This document shows positions 55,801 to 64,000 of a stretch of 64,000 nt of DNA, one piece after another; position 1 is the stretch's first letter; each line of letters starts with the position of its first letter. A program made the translations under genes and the position numbers. The notes under the pieces were generated by a model. It worked only from the letters and a program-made list of their open reading frames with translations. It was not told the DNA's origin and ran no database searches. The DNA is from Nothopassalora personata (lineage: Eukaryota > Ascomycota > Dothideomycetes > Mycosphaerellales > Mycosphaerellaceae). The stretch is taken from assembly GCA_033816765.1 (NCBI GenBank), contig CM066294.1, positions 1,550,001-1,614,000 of the forward strand. The letters run 5' to 3'.

Positions 55801-58060
55801 CCTAGCAGTAATGATTAAGTGCTTTCCGGATATTTCTGCTAGGTCCTAAGCGGGCACATAGGGGGCAGTTAGTTTCTAAGTAACCCCGTCTCTTAGTAGC
55901 TAAGACTTAAATACTACCCCGTAGGCCTTATCGTTATCTAAATACAGTACGGTAAGTAACCTTCTAAAGGATCGAATAAACCTTATAAGTTCTAGGTATG
56001 CCTCTATTACGTTCTCCTAGGTTCTTCGAGGAAAATTCCAGTTAAATTGAAGTCCTGTATCCTTATCGCTAGCATGGAAGGTATATCGATCCCTATTGTA
56101 CCCTACATCGAATTCTATAAGGTCAATTAAGATGTCCTTAAGTATCGACGGAGGTCGTATCTTAATCCTAGACCTTCGAGATATCCTCTTATGTCCTTTT
56201 AAGAGGGTATAAGATTCGTACTCGTTAGTTTTAGGTAGTTCCTCTAATCCTATAATCTTAATGCCCTTCACTACGTCTTGTAGGTGTATTATACGCTCTA
56301 GCCTAGGGTGTCTAAGGACCTTATAGTAGTCCTTCATTGTCCTCGGTACTGTAGGTAGGGGCATACGGCTCCTAGCTATTGCTACGCTCCTTAATTGTTA
56401 TTTTAGAGCCTCTATAACTGAAAGTGGGGTACCATCTTCGGATATAGGCCACTTAGTAATCGTTATAGGGTCTCCTTTTGCTAGAGTATCCACATTTAGG
56501 TATAGTAGATCCCCTAATCTATAGATCTTTACTACCCTAGTATTATTTCTATTATACTAAATATCTGTACGCTCGTCTAAGAATAGACCTTTCTTTCGCA
56601 TTTAAGGGAGTAAGATAATATTGCAGTAAAATCCTAGAATATAGAGGGTATTCTTAAGGTTTAAGGTAACTAGGTGTCTATCTAGTAACTTAATACGGAC
56701 CTTTGCGGTACCCTTAACTACTCCTCGAAGGGTAGTAGCCGCTGCGTAGACTAGTGTATCCTTAGGGATTAATTCTAGGGTGAATTCGGCCTTCGTAGGT
56801 TCATTAATTATGTGTACGTTAGACCCCCTATCTAGTAGCTAGGAGTCCTCCTCCGCTAAGTTGTTAGAGGAGTATACTCCCTAGGTCTTAATTGCGCGTA
56901 GTCCGTATAACCCTCTAGGTCTCGAATCCGTTCCCTCTATTCTTTAGTCTTTATTAGAGTTAGACTAAAGATTCTTTATAAGTTTAAGGGCCTTAGGATC
57001 CTTATATCTACTTGCCTAGCGCTTGTAGAATTAAGGATTGTCCCTTAGATACTTACGGTAGGTCTTTAGCTAACCTTTCTAGGTATTGTCTATACTTTCC
57101 TAGGGTGGTCGTAAGTTATAATTAACGATATTGCATTTTCTAAGGAATAGGCATGCTTTATTAGGAGGTTTTCTAGTTATTTTAGTATATGTTCGCCTTA
57201 GGCGATCCCTCGTTGTCTTTTCTAGGGGATAACTAGTAGTCTATTAATCCCCTAATATAGCAAATAAGATGCTCTTCTTAGTGTTACTATTTGCCTTATA
57301 CTTGCTAGGGTTCCTTCTAGCAAACTTAAGACACCTCTAAACAGCGTCTTTAAGGTCTTTGCTTAATTCCGCAATAATTCTGCCTTTAGCTATATCGATA
57401 GTGTCCTTAATTATGCGGCATAGGTCATCTTTTATATATAGGGCAAGTAGATAGCCCCTCTGTCTAAGCTTTCGGTTAAGCTCGAGCTACTTTATAAGAA
57501 ATTAGTCGATATTCTCACTCTTAGGTCCCTTTATAAGCTTATTGTGTTAGCTCAAAGAATCACCCTTCTACTCTTAGTCTTAGGCTCTAGTTTGGCTTTA
57601 ATGTATGTCCACTAAGCAGAGAGGGTATCTAGTCGGCTAAGAAGGTCGTTAAGGTATATTTGTAGAATAGTCCTCTCGAAGTAGGATTTTAGGGAGCGTT
57701 TACGAGTTATAAAGTCCTCGTATTCTTTCTTCTAATCCCTATACATCGCATACCGGAGGTTGTACGATGTGCTGATTCTGCTAAACAGGGTCTATGTAGC
57801 TGCATTATCGTCTTTAGTAGGAGGGTTTAGCAGAGGGCCTATAACTAGTTCCTAAGGTTTAGGCAATAGATCGAGATCCATTTCCTAGGTTATCGTACCG
57901 TCCTATAACTTCCCTTCTATATACTTCTACAAGTCTATTCTAACTGCTTTAGCCTAAGTCTAAAGGTAGAAGTCATTAAACATAGAGGGATTATAGCAGT
58001 TTAGTTCCTTTATTGTCGTAGCGGACGGGTGGTCCTAAAGGTATTGCCTAAGGTCTATTA
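52896..58060 (-). pseudogene. Dead gag-pol of Copia element E
   Basis: Read right to left: gag near 57.6-57.8 kb; pre-integrase and integrase (56017-56364: YYKVLRHPRLERIIHLQDVV, KGHKRISRRSRIK, VGYNRDRYTFHASDKDTG); reverse transcriptase (about 54290-54610: DAVNAFLNAPMLSLVYMYAP, then FFYIDNIYFT, the YVDD box changed to YIDN by two G-to-A changes); RNase H remains near 53.4-53.7 kb. Many TAG/TAA codons. Copia domain order is clear. Confidence 0.8.
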
Positions 58061-58135
58061 TGTACCTCGATTAGGTCTAATAGATATGTGCAATTCCGAA
58101 TAGAGACCCTAAGTTGCTTAACTCGGGCTTATAAC

Positions 58136-58384
58136 TGTGAAACTAGTAGAGATAGAAGTTTGGAACTAGGGTATTAAGTCTAGAAATTAGGGTATAAAAA
58201 ACCATGTTTATTACAAGTAGTGGCACCCTTAAGGTGCTTATATAAGTCTTCTTTTAATAAGAGGCCCTCAATCCCTGTAATTCAGGTGCCTAATCTCATT
58301 TCCCAAGAACAAGTAATTACCACACTCAATCAGGTTATGTCACCCTCAAAACCTGCTACCCATGCATCATCCTGGCGCTTTACA
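58136..58384 (-). repeat. Right LTR of element E
   Basis: 249 bp. The inner (left) part carries G-to-A and C-to-T changes relative to the left LTR; the outer part is unmutated. Target duplication TAAGG follows. Confidence 0.9.
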
Positions 58385-58573
58385 TAAGGTCAGCATTTGG
58401 AGTGTAAGAAGCGTTAGAACAAGGGTTGAAGCAGGGGCGACTCAGGACGCGAGCAAGGTCTTCGTCCGCACCAATTCCTCATCTCCATCGACAGCGACAT
58501 CGTCCGAGGCTTCATCATAATGGCATCGAGCTCTTGACTACACATCAAACATTACGCGTGAAAATCGCAACTA

Positions 58574-58849
58574 ATGACCAAGGAAGCGACGGCGGCCACC
58601 GACCCGCAATGCTGGCATGATAGAGCTATCTCATCTCACAACCTGCTTGCATCAGCAGCAAGCCACATCTTGTCAGCTGCAGGCTCAAGATTACCGCTCA
58701 TCAACGGCACTGGCTACTCGGTGATGAGTGGCTCCGGTTTGACGAGTCCTCACGCACACTATGTTCTGCTCAAACTGCTTCGAACGATGGCTGAAGCAAA
58801 TGCCTTGTCAAGGAACCGAGGACGCTCTGGAATGCTCGCGCTCAGCTAA
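58574..58849 (+). CDS. Small hypothetical protein
   Basis: 91 residues (MTKEATAATDPQCWHDRAIS, later SAAGSRLPLINGTGYSVMSG), no family recognised. Just outside element E. Could be a chance frame. Confidence 0.25.
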   Translation: MTKEATAATDPQCWHDRAISSHNLLASAASHILSAAGSRLPLINGTGYSVMSGSGLTSPHAHYVLLKLLRTMAEANALSRNRGRSGMLALS

Positions 58850-59155
58850 AGATATACATGTGTCACTATGTGCACGATAGGAGCTCTACGCGGCTGATTC
58901 GGAGCTCGTGAGCACGGTGCATATGCATCTATGCTGCGTTCATCGCGATTTGGGACCGCCCAGCCGCTGGATCTCATCATGGCAACGCCCCGAATGTTCT
59001 GTCGGATATCTGCGGACGCGATCAAGAGGAATAATGGCTGGTCTTGAAGCTTCAGCACGAAAGATCCACAGACATCTACTGATCTCTCACAATTACGAAT
59101 CCAACCAACTCCATCACGAAAGCGTATCTCTCGCACCGCCGTAAGACTCAAACAA
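58850..59155. other. Intergenic region
   Basis: Nothing recognised; 3' side of the F-box/LRR gene. Confidence 0.4.
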
Positions 59156-61169
59156 TCAGAACAGCAGCCCAACCCCCAACTTCTGCTCTGTCCTCCCCAA
59201 ACGAGGCGCCCTCGGCATCATCACATCCCTCAGCTCCACCAATGCCGTCCTTCCTCCTTCCACCCCAGCACCAAGATCATACTCAATCCTCGAGCCCATA
59301 TTTCCCAAAAAGCTCCCAATAACATGCGTCGAGCAGACTTGCATCTTTTCGTCCTGGACAACCACTCCAAAGCTTGGCTGCTGCCTCCTCTCTCTGATTC
59401 GGAGCTGTGCCTGGATCTGCGAGACTCGGAGGTCGCGGATGTAGCGCTGTTTGGTGCGTGATGCTAGATATTGCATGTCGTCGTGGGTGAGTTTGGTGTG
59501 TGCGATGGGACGGCACAGCGCTTGGATCGTGCCGCCATGGTCGGAGGGTGTTTTGACTGTTATGAGCGCTGGGAAGCGGTCGGCCTGGATGGCGGTGGCG
59601 AAATATGAAAGGGCTGTGCCGGGGATAACGCAGTCCCAGTGCAGGTGACGAAGAGCTGAGGAGCTCAGGCGGATTGGCTTATTGATGGCTTTGATGCCCA
59701 TCTGAGGCTCGGGTGAGATTTCTTGGACGAAGGTGAAGCGCGTCAGTCGAGTGAGATGCCATAGCAGAGTCTGTATGGTCTGTAGTGATTCCAGTTCCAG
59801 ATCGACGAGCGTCAGACTTTTAAGATAGGGAGCTAGGCGAGAATAGGCCAGCTGCTCGATACCTTCGTCCGTGAGACCTTCGAGTCTTTCGAGCCTCAAC
59901 GACTTTAGAGATGGAAGCGCGAGGAGCATAGTATCATGGAAGTCATCTTGATGCAGACCGGAAAGCATCAGATGTTTCAAAGACGGCAGTCGAGGAAGCA
60001 CGAGAGAGACGGCCACCACGCCAAGATCAACGCCTCCATCGGCAGAGAGCACCAGTGTGCTCAAGTTGAGCCAGTAATCGTGAGCATATATGAAGTCCGG
60101 CAGATTCGGCAATGACTTATCAGATTCGAGCCGCCAGACGTGCGTTTCCAGGTGTGTTCGCATAGCCAAAGCATCCATCAGACCTTGCGTCTGTACTGCT
60201 GCGGGAATCACATAGCCAGAGATATGTTCCATGTTGTAGCACAGCCGAATCAGTTCCTGTAGGATGCCAATCGTTGGACCTGTATTGAGGCTGGAGGAGA
60301 CCTCATGCTGCAGTTCTTGAGCAAGAGCAGCTGTAATGTGTAAACGACGGATCATGATAGCCAGTCCAGGCGAAACCTTCAGAGTTCCCAGTAATTGCTG
60401 CAGTCGGCTGGGCCGGTCTTCTCTGGACCATCTTCGTTTTGTAGGTGCCTTGTTCGAAGGTAACCAAAGCTCGCGGTAGAATCGATCTCTGGCAATCCGA
60501 TGCCATGTTTTACTGGTCAGACACAGACTTCGCAGATCAGCCTGCATGCCTGGAACGTCGATCTTGGTCCTCTCGGTGTGTACATTCTCGATGTGGTCGA
60601 TGATGCACTGATATATCTCCCTTGGCAGTTGCTGGAAGACCTCGGGGCGCAGCACGCTCGACCCCGTAGAGCTTTTGGACCATCTCGAGACCAGCTGTGT
60701 TCTCTGAAGGCCCCACGGCGTCTTCACCAGCGTAGGTACTGTGTCGAACTGAAACGACCCAGCTCGTGGCTCTCTGATGATGGCTGGCCACGTTTGGCTC
60801 TTCCGATGCCAGCTTGTCGTTCGCTGTGGTATCGCAGGCCCAGCTAGCAGTCCTGACTTGCTATTGTCGAAGCTCGGCGGTATCGTGGCATGCAAGTCAT
60901 CGCTCGTGGTATGTGATTGTTCGAACTTTGCTTTGGCAGGTCTGGGGAGAAACAAAATGTCAGATCACGTCCTGCAGGAACATCCCGGTCGCACATCCTT
61001 GACCAAAATCACATGAGACTCACCTGTCCGACAGAACTCCTTCCACTGCTTCCTCGAACATCGGAGGTCTTGGTCGCGAGAACGAGCTCTTCACACTCTG
61101 CGATCGCTGCGGCCTGCTGAAGTTGATGAAAGTCCTGCCATCCTTCTGCTGCGCTGGAGTCGTCGCCAT
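59156..61169 (-). CDS. F-box / leucine-rich-repeat protein
   Basis: Exon 61024-61169, intron 60942-61023, exon 59156-60941; 643 residues. The small first exon supplies the ATG (MATTPAQQKDGRTFINFSRP), absent from the long exon. A disordered N-terminus (1-140) leads to an F-box (VFQQLPREIYQCIIDHIENV then LRSLCLTSKTWHRIARDRFY, about 152-195), followed by leucine-rich repeats (LPRLPSLKHLMLSG, LPSLKSLRLERLEGLTDEGI, YLKSLTLVDLELE). Probably an SCF ubiquitin-ligase adaptor; target unknown. Intact, in contrast to the small F-box-like copies at 18-24 kb. Confidence 0.78.
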
Positions 61170-61996
61170 GTTCTCTGCTCTTCAAACCCGACAACAGTCT
61201 CGACCGCGTCGATCGCTACCATGCAGCATCCGACGATCCAAATCCTCCGGTAGTTGCTCAACGGTCGTGGACGTTTCAGCAGAATATGAAACCCTGCCGG
61301 AAACTCAGCATTGAAAGCTCTCTATAACATCAGCAGAGAGGGAAAGATGCAGACAAACGCAGGAGATGAGGATGGAGCGCTCTACGAGTCGTACACCTAC
61401 ACAGGGGCCATGCATTGTTAGATGCTGTTTCTCCTCTCCTGGTCCGCATGCTCGTGCTTCCGCGCAAGAGTCAAGAGGCGTGTACTCGATGTATGTAGTT
61501 GAGATCGTCGCACGCCAACCACGCCGTCGAAAGCTCAAGCCGCATTCCTAGGACAAATGGCTGCAATTTTGGCGAGTCGTGGTCATCTTCTTGAGCTTCG
61601 ACATGGGCATGCTGCTGGTGAAGAGTGCCGGAGTTTGAACGACTTGCGAGCGGATCGTCCAAAAACGCACTTGTACTTACTATGCATCGCCACGACTGGC
61701 GGATAACCTTGTGTGTTGGTCACCGAATATCACCCTTTCCAGGTTCCTGACCATCAACAAGAAGCAACCACAATCGCACTTCCAAGTCTCGCAATCTCTT
61801 CTCAAATCTACGATCATGACTTCGTCGGCAGAAAATGATTCTGTCTCCATATAATACGGAGCCATACAATATGGAACGCCACTTCCTCTAAGTCCAGCGC
61901 CCCGACTCATCTCAAGCCGTGGCTTGCCGAAACAACAACAAAACGCCCAAGCACCATTACAACGCAATGCTAACCACCAAAATGACCTGACGTCGT
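61170..61996. other. Intergenic region
   Basis: 827 bp between the F-box/LRR promoter and the 3' end of the HAD hydrolase gene; only short frames. Confidence 0.45.
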
Positions 61997-63624
61997 TCAC
62001 TCAACAGCACCCGAGCTTTCCTTGCCCTGAAGCAGAGGGTTAACCTTGGCATCCTCCCACTTGAAGATGAAGTCCTTCCCAAGCTCCTTCTTGATCGCAG
62101 TCTGAATCGCCTCCAACACATTATTGAAAACACCAAAGTTGGCCGGGTTGTTCTCATCATTCTCCCCACCCTGGAACACACCAGTCCTGACCAAACAAGT
62201 GTTCCATCCATATTGGTTACCACCAATAATATCCGAAGCCGGGTTATCACCAATCATGTAAATGTTTTCTGGCAGCTTCTCCTCATTATGGATCGTCTCC
62301 ATCCAGCTCGCAATCACCTCATCAGCATACTTGTACGTCGCGACTTCGGGCTTGCCGTAGACGACACGCTCGAGGTCCTCACCGGTGAGGGCCTTGTACA
62401 TTGCCTCAAGGCCGATACGAAAGGCACCCTGCGACATGCGGGGGTATGGGTGCTCAGTTGGGCACAGCAAGTCACCCTGGGAGAAGTAGATAGGGATCCG
62501 CTGGGAGATGGGGTCCTTTGCGCGGGTCCAGAGACGGCCGTTCTCGGATTGGAGGAGGTCCATGATGATCTGCATGTCGGTTGCGTAGTCGCGGGAATCG
62601 GAGAAGACCATGATGGCCTCGATGTTTATCTTGGAGAAGTCGCGGGGCCGGGAAGTGGCGCGCTCTTCGGGGGTGAAGACGCGGTAGGGAGCGATTGTAG
62701 GGTCCCAGGCGACGATGTCGTTGGGGACGACGATGTCTTTGAAGCCGTACTTCTCGGCGACTTCACGGCAGCGGTAGCCTTCGCCGCCGACGACGAGGAC
62801 GGTGTTGTAGTATTCTGCTAGAGCACTCATGGGGGTGTGGGATTGGATGAATTGGTCGGTGCTGATTGGCTGATGGAGAATCTTGGAGAGCTGCTCGACA
62901 CGCGCTTGTTCTGGCTTACCAGAGCCGTTTGTGAGGAAGATGTGTGGGATCTTGATTCCGAGCTCGTTGTCGCCATTGAGGATCTCGAGTGTTCGTTGAC
63001 CCTCTGGGATGAGGCGGTCACCGTGTACTAGCACACCATCGATGTCGAAAACGAAGGCCATGTTCTTGGCTGCGCGGACCTTCTCGCTGGAGAGATCTTG
63101 CACCTGAGCGGCGAGGATCTCGCGGGTTGGCTGGATGGGCGGCATGCCCGGGCGCTGTGGTCGGCCATCTGCGTAGTGGACGGATGAAAGGCGGGATTGG
63201 CGCTTCGATCGTGGGATGGGGAGTGATGCGCCGAAGGAGTTCCTGGAGCCGCGTCGGTCACGCTGCGACGGTGAAAGAGAGAGCTGGTGCATGTAGCTGG
63301 AAAGGTTGTCAGCGATGCTCAAAGCAGTATGCACTTCCACTCTAGCAATGCAGCCGCAGTGATCGCGGAGCGCGCCTGAGCTGCTTGGAGTGCTCTGGAC
63401 AGGCTGGGTAGTACTTACGGAGATGCATCGGCTACGCTGGGACGCGATGCTGGAACCTCGACTGCGCCATAGCTGGCTCTGCCCTGCACTGCACTGAGGC
63501 CACGGCCATAACCACCAACACCAACTTCGCTTTCATTTGTCCTGGTCTTGGTCAGGTCGCCAGTCTCAGCCGCCTGGGCTGGCGCCGGGTCGTTGGCAAA
63601 GTCGCGTTCGTCGGAGCCAGTCAT
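61997..63624 (-). CDS. HAD-superfamily IIA hydrolase, CECR5/YKR070W-like
   Basis: Exon 63419-63624, intron 63297-63418, exon 61997-63296; 501 residues. HAD motifs: FDIDGVLVHG (motif I, both aspartates), IFLTNGSG (motif II), YGKPEVATYKYADEVI (motif III lysine) and MIGDNPASDIIGGNQYGWNT (motif IV). A C2-type cap lies between motifs II and III. Relatives are mitochondrial proteins related to CECR5/HDHD5. The Arg/Ser-rich N-terminus (about 1-140, SPSQRDRRGSRNSFGASLPI) could include a targeting signal. Probably a Mg-dependent phosphatase of unknown substrate. Confidence 0.88.
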
Positions 63625-64000
63625 GTTCGCGGTTATGCTATCCGGTATGTGATGTCGATCGGATAGCTAATGTCTGATGCTGAGGTGTGATATGAGAGAC
63701 ACCACTCGTCGTCTGAAGGGTTTGAGAATCGATAGACAACAGACGTCAATTCAACGTCAACTGTAGGGGAAAGTGGAAGTGGCTTGGGATGATCTTTCTA
63801 AAAAGGCTTCACTGGGACACCACGGTTCGTTTATATCGAGCTTCTGTCCTCAATCGAAGCCGACAACTTGCCTATTCACCTCACGGGTAGCCTCGCCGTC
63901 CGCAGTCTCTACGACGAAGCTGCTTTCGTCATTGCCCAACGATATTCTGCGGCGTCACGCTGTCCCAGGGAAGATTCCATCATCTTGCGGCATTCGTGGG
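63625..64000. other. Upstream region of the HAD hydrolase gene
   Basis: 376 bp to the window end; contains the promoter side of the HAD gene. No other gene recognised. Confidence 0.4.

Larger units (their letters stand above)
42287..58384 (-). mobile_element. Element E: RIP-mutated Copia LTR retrotransposon, outermost of a nested stack
   Basis: LTRs 42287-42535 and 58136-58384 (249 bp each, TGTGAAACTAG..GCGCTTTACA) lie between 5-bp target duplications TAAGG (42282-42286, 58385-58389). A polypurine tract (GAGGGGGTG on the - strand) adjoins the left LTR and a primer site resembling the initiator-tRNA-Met anticodon half (GTTATAAGCCCGAG) adjoins the right one, so the element reads right to left. 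It is interrupted by element D (43332-52890). Own sequence: 42536-43331 and 52891-58135. Confidence 0.9.

Noticed and set aside
62213..62821. 202-codon + strand frame opposite the HAD hydrolase
   Set aside because: Antisense shadow of a gene with all HAD motifs on the other strand.
1..64000. CRISPR arrays, operons, ribosome binding sites
   Set aside because: Eukaryotic sequence with spliceosomal introns; none apply.

Overview
This window comes from the nuclear genome of a filamentous ascomycete (Pezizomycotina, most likely Dothideomycetes). The reasons are many short introns (about 50-90 bp, GT..AG), single-copy fungal housekeeping genes, a local family of fungal F-box proteins, and repeats carrying the TAG/TAA-ridden, G:C-to-A:T signature of repeat-induced point mutation (RIP). 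Gene models below were spliced by eye, and totals were checked for length divisible by three.

Layout. 1-7.8 kb is a dense housekeeping block: RCC1-repeat protein, rad9 (9-1-1 clamp), an F-box/LRR protein, THI20-type thiamine enzyme and the SNARE ykt6. 7.9-17.5 kb is one old DNA transposon with 32-bp terminal inverted repeats, inserted between the divergent genes ykt6 and ies6. Two young gag-only LTR elements (A and B) sit inside it. 17.6-28.4 kb holds ies6, a partly decayed cluster of F-box-type genes, pex14 and ndc80, the last two divergent. 28.4-42.3 kb is gene-poor, with a seipin gene, a four-TM membrane protein gene, a few weak hypothetical genes and a broken gene. 42.3-58.4 kb is a Russian-doll stack: RIP-mutated Copia element E (- strand) contains RIP-mutated Copia element D (+ strand), whose left LTR is split by a third young gag-only element, C. 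58.4-64 kb returns to genes: a large F-box/LRR protein and a HAD-IIA (CECR5-like) hydrolase.

The most interesting system is the trio A, B and C. Each is about 2.4 kb, with 316-319 bp LTRs that read as identical within each element, a 5-bp target duplication, a polypurine tract and a Ty3-type gag with a zinc knuckle, but no pol. Downstream of gag, on the opposite strand, each carries a second gene: an N-terminal Zn(II)2Cys6-type cysteine cluster, then a coiled coil and an acidic tail, with an intron whose splice signals lie on the antisense strand. Gag is nearly identical in all three. The antisense gene and the adjacent LTR U3 differ completely between A and B/C, as if the putative DNA-binding protein and the promoter that it faces were exchanged together as one cassette. 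None of these young copies shows RIP, while the elements they landed in are heavily mutated.

Limits: no homology search or splice evidence was available. Names rest on recognised motifs, and several hypothetical genes are weak.
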